A program made the position numbers and the translations under genes. From Cellulomonas humilata (GTDB taxonomy: Bacteria; Actinomycetota; Actinomycetes; Actinomycetales; Cellulomonadaceae): a stretch of 64,000 bases of DNA. The notes beneath the pieces were generated by a model. That model saw only the letters and a list, made by a program, of their open reading frames with translations. It did not search any database and was not told the DNA's origin. Of the stretch, positions 8,018-16,866 are shown piece by piece (positions within the stretch are counted from its first letter, which is position 1; each line of letters opens with the position of its first letter). The stretch covers positions 1 through 64,000 of the forward strand of contig NZ_JABMCI010000071.1 of assembly GCF_013359775.1 (NCBI RefSeq), given 5' to 3'.

Positions 8018-10479
8018 GGCCGGTTCCTCCTGGAGGCGACGGACCCGGACCGCGTGTCGTCGAGGACGCGCGCAGCCAGGGCGAAGGGGAGGTACTCAGG
8101 GAAGAGCGAGCTGACGTTGTCGACCGCGACGCCGAACGCCGCACGGGCGAAGGCACCCATCTCGGCGTCGTCCTGGCCGCCTGACCGGATCGCGTCCGGG
8201 CACAGCGGGTGAAGCATCGCGAGGGTGGGCTCGTCAGCGGAGACGTCCATGAACACCGGCCTGACGGACAGCCGGACCAGCTCCGCCTCGGTCTTGGAGA
8301 GCCGGCCGGTGGGGCCCGAGGACGCCGCCGCGAGTGCGAGGGCAGGTTGACAGCGGAACGTGCGTGGCGTCGAGGAACCGTCCGGGACGCTGCTGTAGCG
8401 CACGCACCCCGACTGGCGTCGGGTGACCTTGACCGGCTCGGCGAACACCGTGCTGGTCGCTTCCAGCGAGCGCGCCGACGTCGCCCCGAGCACCGTGACG
8501 TTGCACAGGACGAGGTCCAGGTCGGCTGCCGCCAGGGCGGGCAACGCGGCGCCGTCCGCCGTGACCACGCTGTCGGTGACCGTGAGCCGGCCGGTGACGG
8601 CGGTGCCGGTCGTCGCGACAGGACCGACGATCGCGCTGTCGACGAGCAGGTGGATGCCGGTGGCAGGGCCCTTGACGGCCACGGCCACGGCGCCGGGTGA
8701 CCGCACGGTGACGTGGCGCAGCTCGAGCTCGGCGAGCGACTCGGTGCCCACCGTGAGTCCTCCCGTCAGCTCCAGGCCGTCGAGCACGAGGCGGCCCGGA
8801 CGCAGCCCGGCTCCGCCGGTACCCCGGACGACCCGGACGGGAGCGTCGAGCGTGAAACGGCGCTCACGGCGCACCACGAACCCGCGCAGGTCGGGGTCGC
8901 CGGGCACCCCCGGCAGCACCCGAGGCCGGCGCCACTGCGCGGCGACGAGGTGAAGGTGGGACTCCGGTGGGACCGTGACGTCGATCGTCGCGCCCGGCGC
9001 GGAGGCTGTCTCGCGGTCGCAGCGGACCAGCAGCACGAGCGCGCGACGGCCGGCCGCCGAGGCGGCGGCCTCCGTCAGCGCTGAGGCGAGCGAGCCCACC
9101 ACCCGCCCGCCGGACTCGGCCGAGCCGCCGGCAGGGGCGGTGGCGTCGACCACCCACAGCAGGTCCCGGGCGCCCGCGCCGTCCCGGATCTCGAACGGGT
9201 GCCCGTCGTCGTTGCGGTCCTGCGGGCCGGCGCCGATCGCCCTTCCGCGACCGACCGCGTGCGCGACCCGGATCTCGGCCACCTCCGCCACGTTGTTCGG
9301 CGGCTCGGGCGTCAGGACGCGACCGGTGACGGGATCGACGGCGACCGTGACCGTGTGCGCCTCGGTGTGGGGCGTCGGCCCCGGCTCGTACCACGTGGAG
9401 GTGACCGCGCCCGCCGGACGCGCGCCCGGTGGCGACGGTGGCTTCTCGAGGTTGACGATGCGGACCTCGGCGGCAGGCACGCGCGTGAAGCCGGCGTCAC
9501 CGTCGCGCCGCAGGAACACGGTGAACGGGTGTCCCGCGGTGTCGAACCACGGGCGGTCGCCGAGCCGCGGGTCACGGCCCTCCAGACCGGCCCGCCGCAG
9601 CTCGTCGGTCTCCAGGTGCAGCGGAAGACGTTGCAGGCGGTCCGGGAGGTCGGGCCACCCGAGGCGGCGGCCGTCGGCGTCGGCGCGACGGTCCGCCGCG
9701 AACATGCGCAGCACGGCGCCCGGCTGGGCCGCGAGCTGGAAGTAGCCGGCGTGGGTGACGCCGCCGATCACCCACGGGCGGGCGGGCGGCACCGCGGCCA
9801 GGGCCGCGGCGGGCACCGGGTCGTGCGTAGGTGCCGGATAGTGCGTGACCGCGGGGCGCAGCACGTGGACGCCGACGGCCTCGATGCCGTGACGGCCCGC
9901 GGGCCGCCCCCGGCGCGCCGTCCCCACCGGGCGAACGTCCAGCAGCCGCGGCAGCAGGTCGAAAGCGCCGCCCGCACGCATCGCCGTCTCACCCGGCACC
10001 AGCATCGCGGTCCCGGGCCGGTCGGGGCGCACGTCCAGCAGGTGCGAGGTGCGGACCAGCCGCTGGTAGTACTCGACCGCCACCGCGGGCAGCCCGGTGA
10101 CGTCGCCCGCGAGCGCCTCGATCACGCGCGCGGTGCCCTTGCCGCGTCGGTAGCGCACCGTGTTCGCGACGTACGCGCGCTGCCAGCCGCCCGCCGCCCC
10201 GGGCGGCGGTCGCAGCGGGGACGCTCCCACCAGGCGGGCGATCGCCTCGAGCCCGGCCTCCCCGGCCGTCTCGGCGAATGCGGCGTCGTAGAGCTCCTGG
10301 AGGTGCGCGTCCACCTCGGCCAGGGACCCGGCGAGGACCTCCACGAGGGCGTGCAGCGCGCCGCCCGCCGCCAGGTCCGTCGTCCGCAGGTGCGCCGGCA
10401 GGAGCGCGAGGAGCGCACCGGCCACCGACTCGACCCGCGCCTGCGGGACGGCGCCCGTCCCCTGGCCGGCGGCGCTCAC
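8014..10479 (-). CDS. Phage tail protein I-like baseplate/tail-tip protein
   Basis: The protein has 821 residues with a GTG start overlapping the upstream stop by 4 bp. The first 190 residues (LLALLPAHLRTTD, LQELYDAAFAETAGEAGLEAIARLVG, RGKGTARVIEALAGDVTG) resemble the phage P2 gpI / tail protein I family of the outer baseplate. Residues about 555-690 have repeated short hydrophobic strands (LVLDGLELTGGLTV, AELELRHVTVRS, GRLTVTDSVVTADG), as in right-handed beta-helix folds used by tail fibres and spikes. The C-terminal 130 residues (VFMDVSADEPTLAMLHPLCP) form another domain. It is probably an outer baseplate protein carrying a tip or adhesion module; the fold is inferred from sequence pattern. 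Confidence 0.75.
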   Translation of the reverse strand: MSAAGQGTGAVPQARVESVAGALLALLPAHLRTTDLAAGGALHALVEVLAGSLAEVDAHLQELYDAAFAETAGEAGLEAIARLVGASPLRPPPGAAGGWQRAYVANTVRYRRGKGTARVIEALAGDVTGLPAVAVEYYQRLVRTSHLLDVRPDRPGTAMLVPGETAMRAGGAFDLLPRLLDVRPVGTARRGRPAGRHGIEAVGVHVLRPAVTHYPAPTHDPVPAAALAAVPPARPWVIGGVTHAGYFQLAAQPGAVLRMFAADRRADADGRRLGWPDLPDRLQRLPLHLETDELRRAGLEGRDPRLGDRPWFDTAGHPFTVFLRRDGDAGFTRVPAAEVRIVNLEKPPSPPGARPAGAVTSTWYEPGPTPHTEAHTVTVAVDPVTGRVLTPEPPNNVAEVAEIRVAHAVGRGRAIGAGPQDRNDDGHPFEIRDGAGARDLLWVVDATAPAGGSAESGGRVVGSLASALTEAAASAAGRRALVLLVRCDRETASAPGATIDVTVPPESHLHLVAAQWRRPRVLPGVPGDPDLRGFVVRRERRFTLDAPVRVVRGTGGAGLRPGRLVLDGLELTGGLTVGTESLAELELRHVTVRSPGAVAVAVKGPATGIHLLVDSAIVGPVATTGTAVTGRLTVTDSVVTADGAALPALAAADLDLVLCNVTVLGATSARSLEATSTVFAEPVKVTRRQSGCVRYSSVPDGSSTPRTFRCQPALALAAASSGPTGRLSKTEAELVRLSVRPVFMDVSADEPTLAMLHPLCPDAIRSGGQDDAEMGAFARAAFGVAVDNVSSLFPEYLPFALAARVLDDTRSGSVASRRNRP

Positions 10480-13097
10480 GTCGTCATCTCCGTGAGCGTC
10501 AGGGCCGCGCCCTGCACCGACAGCAGTCGCGCGGGCTCGAAGACCCCGCCGATGAGGCGGGGACCGCCGCTCGGCAGGCGTCCCTGGGCATCCTCGACGA
10601 CGCCGGGAGCGGACAGGCTCGTCAGCCGGGCCGCCACGACCCCCGGGACGCCCTGGACCGTCGCGAGCACCTCTGACCGGTGGATCGCCCGGCCGAACCC
10701 CATGGCGCTGCGTCCGAACCGCCGCTCCAGCGCGCCGCGGACCGCGGACTCGACCTCGCTGCGGTGCACCGCCGGGTCGACCCGGAGCTCGAGGACGAGC
10801 GAGACGGGCAGGTCGACGAATCCCTCGACCCTCACGTGCGTCCCCGGCGGTGCCGCCGCCAGCAGCGCGTCACGCAGGTCGCGCACCAGCGACGACCCCG
10901 CTGTCGGCGGTGCCAGGCTGGTGGTGGCGACCGTGAGGCACACGATCCGGCGCGTCCCCGCCCGGAGCTCGTCGGCGGACGCCTTGCCGATGCCCCGGTA
11001 CTGCTCAGCGAAGGACTGGAAGTCCTCCAGCGACACGGCCCGGCCGAGGGTGCGGATCGCCCGTGGGGCGGCGGACCGCAGGTCCGCGACGCTCTCCGGG
11101 TCGTTGCCACCGTCCGCGGGGACAGGGTTCGTCACCGTCCGGATCCCCGGCACGGGGGCCATGACCTGGGTGAGGCGGTCCGGGGGCAGGTTGCCGGCCC
11201 CACCGCCCCCGGTCCGGAAGAGTGCGGTGACGTTCCCCGTCCCGCTGGGCAGCCTGCCGGCCATCTGCACGTCGCTGCCGGCGTCACGCCGCTCGACGAC
11301 CCGGTAGGCGCGGCTCTCAGGACCCTCGTCCAGGAGGCTTGCCACCGCCTCGTACCGACGTCCGTCGACGCGGACGTCGACCGCGGGCGCGTACCCGGGC
11401 GCGCCGGGCGCGGGGACGTGCGCGAGCGAGCCACGGGTCACCCTGAACCGCTGCCATCGCTGTGCCGGGTCACCGGAGCCGATCGTCTCCGGACCCCGCA
11501 CCGGGGTCTGGCCCTGCGACGCGGGGACCGCGTTCGCGAGGATCGTGAGGCTCGATGCGCGCCAGCGCCCGGACAGCGGTCCGTCCAGCACCACGAGGGT
11601 CGCTCCGCCGGCGGGTACGTCCGTCCCGGCGGTGGCCGGCGTCGTCGACGTCCGCAGCACGGTGCCGACCTCGACGACCTTCGCGCCGCCGCTCCCCCGC
11701 CCGACCAGGACCACGTGGCGACCGGGTTCGAGCGGGACCTCGCCGTGGACCCAGATCCGGTCGGCGCGGTTCTCCCCGGCGAGGGCGGGGTGCTGCCGGA
11801 CGCTCGTCGCCGGGTCCGTCAGCGGGAGGTCGGGATCGGCGAGCGGGACCAGGAGGTCGTGCCTGGACGTCTCCACGAGAAGAACGGTCTGCCGGACAGC
11901 GGTGTCGAACTTCGCGGCGTGGTCGGCGCCCACCGTGATGACGGTGCACGCCAGCGAGAGGGTGAAGTCCGACCGGGTCGCCTCACGCGCCGCGGTGATC
12001 CGCTCCACCGCGAGCGCGGTGCCGTCCGACCCGCCCTCCAGGACGACGACCCTGCCGGCGGCGGCTCCCGGGTGGATGCCGTCCAGGTGGATCGTCCAGA
12101 CCTTGGCGGTCGGGTCTCCCGTCACCTTCCCGACGGTGAAGCCGCTCCACTCCGTCGGGTTCGGCGTGGGGGTCCCCAGCCCGGTGAGCTCCTTGGGCAT
12201 GAGCCTGAAGTCGGGAGCCGCCGCACCGAACGGTCGGGCGTGGGTGCCGAGGACGATCACCGTGCCGTCCGGCACCGGGCCGGTAACGCCCGTGTCGGCC
12301 TTGACTTCGCGCTGCCCCGCGAGGAACAGCGTCGTGACCGGTGGCGTCCCGACGAGGTCGGTCTCGACACGGGTCACGCGCGCGTGGATCCACGTCACCG
12401 TGGTGCCCGTCCGACGACCGACCACCAGGACGCTGTCCCCCACGCGGACGCCGGTGCTGCTCCCGGCGACGGCGACCTGCGCGGTCGAGGTCGTCATGGT
12501 CACCGGCGCAGGCGCTCGCACCGGGGCAAGGGTGTTCCAGGCGCTGCGGGCCCGGAGCTCGCGATCGGTCTCGAACGTGACGGGGACCTCGCCCTGGCCC
12601 GGAACGGACGCCACCTGGGTGCCCCGCGGGACGGTGACGGACGACGGGGAGCCGGGGAACGTGTCGAGCTCGAACGCCAGCACGGTAGTCGCAGAGATGG
12701 CCGGTCGCGGGACGTGCCCGAGCAGTCCGGTCAGGGACACCAGCGCGGCACGGTCGCGGGTCCCGTCGAGGGTCGAGTCACGAAAGGAGCGGTGCACGTT
12801 CCACGCCAGGACGTGCGCAGCCCCCGCCGTGGCCGAGAGCAGGGCGATCGCCGGGTCCTCCGTCGAACGGGTCCCGAGCCGTGCGAGCGGCCGTCCGCCG
12901 GCGGTCCCCGCCTGTGCCACCCGGTCCAGCATCCGCTCGAGGATCGCGCTGTGGGACATCGACGTGGGGTCGCCCGGGGTGAGGGCCGCGACGAGCCGCT
13001 CGGCATCAGCACCCCCCGCGCAGGCGCCGGACCCGCAGCCGCCGCCACAACCGGCCCCGCGACCGGCCCCGCAACCGCACCCGAGCCCGCCGGTCAT
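10476..13097 (-). CDS. Baseplate J-type protein (Afp12/Pvc12-like) with Cys/Gly-rich N-terminus
   Basis: The protein has 873 residues. The family assignment (putative baseplate assembly protein, gpJ superfamily) rests on position and on C-terminal features such as IRTLGRAVSLEDFQSFAEQY and the following RLRDALLAAAPPGTHV-like wedge region. J proteins form the baseplate ring that holds the sheath in its extended state. ATG at 13097 makes a 4-bp overlap with the preceding stop; a longer open frame upstream is a shadow. The first 30 residues are odd: almost only Gly and Ala with five cysteines (7, 9, 17, 21, 26), which could bind metal or form a flexible tether. Confidence 0.8.
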   Translation of the reverse strand: MTGGLGCGCGAGRGAGCGGGCGSGACAGGADAERLVAALTPGDPTSMSHSAILERMLDRVAQAGTAGGRPLARLGTRSTEDPAIALLSATAGAAHVLAWNVHRSFRDSTLDGTRDRAALVSLTGLLGHVPRPAISATTVLAFELDTFPGSPSSVTVPRGTQVASVPGQGEVPVTFETDRELRARSAWNTLAPVRAPAPVTMTTSTAQVAVAGSSTGVRVGDSVLVVGRRTGTTVTWIHARVTRVETDLVGTPPVTTLFLAGQREVKADTGVTGPVPDGTVIVLGTHARPFGAAAPDFRLMPKELTGLGTPTPNPTEWSGFTVGKVTGDPTAKVWTIHLDGIHPGAAAGRVVVLEGGSDGTALAVERITAAREATRSDFTLSLACTVITVGADHAAKFDTAVRQTVLLVETSRHDLLVPLADPDLPLTDPATSVRQHPALAGENRADRIWVHGEVPLEPGRHVVLVGRGSGGAKVVEVGTVLRTSTTPATAGTDVPAGGATLVVLDGPLSGRWRASSLTILANAVPASQGQTPVRGPETIGSGDPAQRWQRFRVTRGSLAHVPAPGAPGYAPAVDVRVDGRRYEAVASLLDEGPESRAYRVVERRDAGSDVQMAGRLPSGTGNVTALFRTGGGGAGNLPPDRLTQVMAPVPGIRTVTNPVPADGGNDPESVADLRSAAPRAIRTLGRAVSLEDFQSFAEQYRGIGKASADELRAGTRRIVCLTVATTSLAPPTAGSSLVRDLRDALLAAAPPGTHVRVEGFVDLPVSLVLELRVDPAVHRSEVESAVRGALERRFGRSAMGFGRAIHRSEVLATVQGVPGVVAARLTSLSAPGVVEDAQGRLPSGGPRLIGGVFEPARLLSVQGAALTLTEMTT

Positions 13098-15625
13098 CGC
13101 CCGCCCCCCATCGTCACCGTGAGCCGCCCGCGCTCGGGAAAGCTCGGGTCGTCCCGGAGCTCGAGGATCTCGGCGTCGGCCGGGCGGATCACGCCGAGCC
13201 CGAGCTCGTCCTGCCCGACGCGGGCGAACCGTTGGAACACCAGCGGCCGCACGCTCTGCACCCCGGGGACCGCCATGACGGCCGCCACGACCGCGGAGAG
13301 GAACACGGGTGTGCCGAAGGTGAAGTGGTCGGGGTGGAAGAACCCTGGCCTTCCACGCGAGCCGAACGGGGACAGTGCCGCCCGGACGCGACGGCCCACC
13401 TCGCTGCGCAGCTCGCGCGGCTCCGCGCACACACTGAGGGCGACGTCCAGCGGGACTGGTCGGGCGCCACGCACGGCGACGTCGAACCCGGCGAGCCGGA
13501 AGCGTTCCAGGTGGGCCAGCAGCGCGTCGCGGAACCGGCGGTCGACGCTCGCGCCGCCCACCCGGTCGACGTGCACGACGACCGTCTGCCAGGCCCCGGT
13601 CCAGCGGGCGACCGCCATCGCGTTGGCGACGCCGGCGAACCGGCGCGCCGCCTCGGCGTAGTCGGCGGCCGTGACCGCCCGTTGCTGGCGACGGAAGGCC
13701 TCGGGCGCCCTGACCTTGACCGCGGCGATCTCCTCCCGCGCGCGTCCGCCTGTGCCGGGCAGCGGGTTCGTCACCGCGGTGATGTCCACGGCTGCGTCGG
13801 CGTCCGGCACGACGACGTGGCCCAGCGCGTCCGGTCCGAGGTTGCCGACCACGCCGGAGCCGAACCGGCCGCTGACCGTCAGCCGCTCGCCGACGTCCGG
13901 CGCGAGGCCACCGGTGCCGCCCGTGCCACCGGTGCCCCCACCGAAGCGGAGCGCGGGCCCGCCACCGGCGTCCGTCTCGACGACGAGGTCCCGGGAGAAC
14001 CGGCCGGACGCCAGCAGGTCGCGGCGCACGGTCCAGGTGGCGAAGGCGTCCTGCAGGGACAGCTCCGGGAGGCAGCGGTCGGGGTCGACGGCGAGCAGCG
14101 CGCTCGCGGGGACCTCGACGGCTGTCCCGGACGGCAGCGGCGCGACCCGGGAGAGCGGTCCGAGGCCACCGTGCACCCGTGGGCGCCACGGGACGCCCGC
14201 CTCGGGCGACGGGGGCTCGAGGTCGGGCGCGAGGCCCGCGACGACCGCCGGCGGCAGGCCGAGGTGGTCGGCGGGCGGCAGGCTCGCGCCGTGGTCGGCG
14301 AGCACGAGGTTGCCGACCGCGCGGGCGCACACGACCCGCTCGGCAGGCCCGGCCGGTCGCTCGACCTCGGCGGCGACGGTGAGGTCGAACGGGAGCGCGT
14401 CGGCCGCGTCCCACGCGACGTCCAGGAGCAGCAGGCCAGGCGCCAGCACGTCGGTGGTGGGGGTGACCTCGGTGAGCCGGACGACGTGCCGCCGGGCAGG
14501 GTTTGCGTCGGCGGCCTCCCCGGTGTCCGGTGCGGCGGTCTGCGCAAGGAGCAGCAGGTCACCAGGGACCAGCGGGCCCCTCCCGGCCGACGCGGTCGAG
14601 TCCAGCGTGACCGACGTCGAGCCTGCGGGCAGGCAGCACAGGTCGTCGGCCCAGGTGTGGATCGCGATCGAGCTGCGCCACTGCCAGAGCCGGACGTCGG
14701 CCGCGGTCTCGAAGACGACGGCACCCTGGTGCAACAGTGCGGGGTACGCCGCCGCGGCCACGACCGTCGGCAGTCCCTCGGTGCGAGGGAGCACTGGCGT
14801 CCCGGCGCGGAGCAGCACGCCGTCGCGGGCCGGGATGGCGGGCCGGTGCTCGAAGGCGACCACGAGCCGGGCGCTCGCGCCCTCGTCCACCGGGTAGTCG
14901 ACGAGCCGTGCGTGCCGGGTGACCGAGGTTCGGGTGCGGGCGGTGTCGAACAGCGCCTCGGTGGCGACCCAGTCGAGGGAGTAGCTCTGCTGGTCGAGCC
15001 GGTACGCCAGGGCCTCGACGAGGGTGGTGGTGAGGTCGACGGGGTCGTCCTCACGGAAGCCGGGGACGAGCACGGAGATCCGGTCGAGCATGAGCCGGCG
15101 CAGCGTCCCCCAGTCGCGTGCCATGAGGTCTAACGCGGGCTCGGGCGTCTGCGCGCCGGGCAGCTCGCGTCCGTCCGGGGCGCAGTCGGCGTCGCTGGGG
15201 CAGTCGACCTTGAAGCTCAGGTCGACGACGCTGAGGCGAGGGTCGAGGAACGCGGGCGGCTGGGCCGAACTGGACCCGGCGACGACGGCCAGCCGGTAGG
15301 TCGAGAAGTCCGTCGGCTGCCCGCCCGGGATCTGCACCCGGTAGGTCCTGACGGTTGCGCCGCCGGGCACGGCGGTCACCACGGGCGACACCCGGGGCGG
15401 GGGGAACCGCAGTCCCCCGGTGAGCCGGATGTTGGCCCCGGTGAGGCCGGCCATCGGCAGGGGCAGCGGCTTGACGAGCACGACGTCGATCTCGGTCGGC
15501 TCGGAGACCGGGTCGCCCTGCCGGACCTCGACGTAGTCGATGCCGGAGATCCCTGCGGGCGCGCCCGGGGCGACGAGGGCCGCCCGCCGCCGCTCGTCGC
15601 AGCACTCGTAGCGCACGCCGTTCAT
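13094..15625 (-). CDS. Baseplate J-type protein (Afp11/Pvc11-like)
   Basis: The protein has 843 residues and starts with MNGVRYECCDERRRAAL; the 'Y.CCDERRR' opening followed by GIDYVEV is characteristic of putative baseplate assembly proteins in eCIS. Central parts include FREDDPVDLTTTLVEALAYRLDQQSYSLD (shown here as two blocks: FREDDPVDLTTTLVEALAY and DQQSYSLDWVATEALF) and a late block REEIAAVKVRAPEAFRRQQR. Together with the next gene it should build the inner and outer parts of the baseplate wedge. The start overlaps the gp25-like stop by 4 bp and the stop overlaps the next start by 4 bp. A GGTGGTGGTGG-type Gly tract near residue 565 is a low-complexity loop. Confidence 0.85.
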   Translation of the reverse strand: MNGVRYECCDERRRAALVAPGAPAGISGIDYVEVRQGDPVSEPTEIDVVLVKPLPLPMAGLTGANIRLTGGLRFPPPRVSPVVTAVPGGATVRTYRVQIPGGQPTDFSTYRLAVVAGSSSAQPPAFLDPRLSVVDLSFKVDCPSDADCAPDGRELPGAQTPEPALDLMARDWGTLRRLMLDRISVLVPGFREDDPVDLTTTLVEALAYRLDQQSYSLDWVATEALFDTARTRTSVTRHARLVDYPVDEGASARLVVAFEHRPAIPARDGVLLRAGTPVLPRTEGLPTVVAAAAYPALLHQGAVVFETAADVRLWQWRSSIAIHTWADDLCCLPAGSTSVTLDSTASAGRGPLVPGDLLLLAQTAAPDTGEAADANPARRHVVRLTEVTPTTDVLAPGLLLLDVAWDAADALPFDLTVAAEVERPAGPAERVVCARAVGNLVLADHGASLPPADHLGLPPAVVAGLAPDLEPPSPEAGVPWRPRVHGGLGPLSRVAPLPSGTAVEVPASALLAVDPDRCLPELSLQDAFATWTVRRDLLASGRFSRDLVVETDAGGGPALRFGGGTGGTGGTGGLAPDVGERLTVSGRFGSGVVGNLGPDALGHVVVPDADAAVDITAVTNPLPGTGGRAREEIAAVKVRAPEAFRRQQRAVTAADYAEAARRFAGVANAMAVARWTGAWQTVVVHVDRVGGASVDRRFRDALLAHLERFRLAGFDVAVRGARPVPLDVALSVCAEPRELRSEVGRRVRAALSPFGSRGRPGFFHPDHFTFGTPVFLSAVVAAVMAVPGVQSVRPLVFQRFARVGQDELGLGVIRPADAEILELRDDPSFPERGRLTVTMGGGR

Positions 15626-15996
15626 GTGAGGTCCAGACGCACGCGGGTCTCGTCCGCCGTGCGGTCGGAGCTGACCTCGTAGGTCACGACGATCTCGAGC
15701 GCCGCGTCGTCGTCGATCGCGGTGACGGTGAGGTCGAGCAGGGTCAGCACGTGGCCGAGCCACTGCTGCACGGTCGCCTCGAGCGCGGCGTCGAGCGCGA
15801 TGGCGGTGGCGTCCCCGCCAGGACCGAACACCATCTGGCGGACCGGGCTGCCCAGCTCGGGCCGCATCACGCGCTCGCCGGGTGAGGTCAGCAGCAGCAG
15901 CTCGAGCATCTGCCGGACGTGCGACCGGTCGCCGTAGCGGACGGTCGAGGAGCGGCCCAGCGCGGTGGGGCCGAACGGGAACGCGAGCCGGGTCAT
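15622..15996 (-). CDS. gp25-like baseplate wedge protein
   Basis: The protein has 124 residues, the normal size for gp25/GPW family wedges. The signature is visible: AFPFGPTALGRS at the N-terminus, VRQMLELLLLTSPGERVMRPELGSPV (here in two parts, VRQMLELLLLTSPGERV and MRPELGS), and a C-terminal strand region ending VRLDLT. gp25 contacts the first sheath ring and nucleates its assembly. A longer upstream frame is rejected because ATG at 15996 gives both the conserved N-terminus and the 4-bp overlap with the PAAR gene. Confidence 0.88.
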   Translation of the reverse strand: MTRLAFPFGPTALGRSSTVRYGDRSHVRQMLELLLLTSPGERVMRPELGSPVRQMVFGPGGDATAIALDAALEATVQQWLGHVLTLLDLTVTAIDDDAALEIVVTYEVSSDRTADETRVRLDLT

Positions 15997-16325
15997 GTCG
16001 CGACCACCCGGGTCTGGCTGCCGGAGATCACCGGCGGCCCGCCGGGGATCTGCTCGGCCGACTGGCACACGCCCCCGGAGGGGTTCACGAGCACCGGACT
16101 GCCGAGCGACACGACCCGGGTGGCCCCGGCCGTCCACGTGGTGCTGATGCACGGCTGCGGCTTGTTGCCTGCCGTGAAGGCGCACCCGACGACGGGCGCC
16201 TGGTCGGTCAGGACCATGACCGGCGCGCCCGACATCGTGACGCGCGGAGACTTGGGCGTGAACGTGAGCGTGCCGCCGTGCGGGCACGTCGCCGACGCGC
16301 CTGCATGCAGGATGGGTCCCGGCAT
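15993..16325 (-). CDS. PAAR-like spike tip protein
   Basis: The protein has 110 residues. It opens MPGPILHAGASATCPHGG and continues with short beta repeats (SPVLVNPSGGVC, PPVISGSQT), the pattern of PAAR-like tips in eCIS and type VI systems that cap the spike with a sharp cone. Cysteines at about 14, 48, 59 and 87 with the adjacent His could bind a metal ion, as PAAR tips do. A 25-bp gap with a GAGGAGGCACC ribosome site precedes ATG 16325, one of the few non-overlapping junctions in the cluster. Confidence 0.85.
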   Translation of the reverse strand: MPGPILHAGASATCPHGGTLTFTPKSPRVTMSGAPVMVLTDQAPVVGCAFTAGNKPQPCISTTWTAGATRVVSLGSPVLVNPSGGVCQSAEQIPGGPPVISGSQTRVVAT

Positions 16326-16350
16326 GGTGCCTCCTCGTCGCGCGTGTCGG

Positions 16351-16866
16351 TCAGGTGATGACGAGAGCGCCCTCGTTGATGATCACGGACTTCCCGGTCA
16401 TGACGATCGAGGCTCCCTTGCCGTTGGTGATCGAGATGCCCGCCTCACCGATGACCACCATCGCGCCGGTCGGCGTCTGCACCTGCACCTGGGTGGCGGG
16501 CAGGTCGGAGAGTGTGACCGACACCCCGGTCGTCGTCTGCAGGTGGATGTTGGGGTTCAGTGGCGTCGCCCCGACCAGGGCCTTTACCGGGAACCCGTTC
16601 GCCTCGGGCCAGAACGCCCCGGTCCAGATCGGGCAGTCCGGATCACCCGCCTCGAACTCGACCCAGACCATGCTGCCCGTCGGTGGCAGGGCCACGACGG
16701 CGGCGGACCCCCGGCCCGCGAACGGCAGCGCGGGCAGCGCCCACGTCGACGGGAACAGGCCGTACCGGTCCGCGAGCTGCACCTGGATGCGTCCTTGAAC
16801 CAGTGGATCGAGGCCGGGGAGCACCGTCGCGCGGTACTTGCCGAAGTACCGCGGGCCAGATGTCAT
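16351..16866 (-). CDS. gp5/VgrG-type spike protein (Afp8 C-terminal half-like)
   Basis: The protein has 171 residues. After YFGKYRATVLPGLDPLVQGR comes an OB-fold-like domain with VWVEFEAGDPDCPIWTGAFW, the conserved 'WVEFE.GDPD.P.W.G' block of VgrG/gp5 spikes. It then runs into a repeating beta-helix (VQVQTPTGAMVVIGEAGISI, GASIVMTGKSVIINEG). It would form the trimeric needle that carries the PAAR tip at the end of the tube. Unlike VgrG, the gpD-like half is a separate gene immediately upstream, with a 4-bp overlap. Confidence 0.88.
   Translation of the reverse strand: MTSGPRYFGKYRATVLPGLDPLVQGRIQVQLADRYGLFPSTWALPALPFAGRGSAAVVALPPTGSMVWVEFEAGDPDCPIWTGAFWPEANGFPVKALVGATPLNPNIHLQTTTGVSVTLSDLPATQVQVQTPTGAMVVIGEAGISITNGKGASIVMTGKSVIINEGALVIT

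Noticed and set aside
6221..8212. Long plus-strand open frame (663 aa) opposite the DUF6519 gene
   Set aside because: It is a shadow of the minus-strand gene: rich in Arg, Gly, Pro and His, with no domain, and the opposite frame has a ribosome site, 4-bp overlap and family signature.
13098..14414. Upstream extension of the Afp12-like gene to 1312 residues
   Set aside because: The extra part is an alternative frame inside the Afp11-like gene; ATG 13097 gives the usual 4-bp overlap.
9199..15133. Several long plus-strand frames (700, 993 and 633 aa) across the baseplate genes
   Set aside because: They lie antisense to well-supported J-type and tail-I genes and show the Arg/Pro/Gly composition expected of shadow frames at very high GC.
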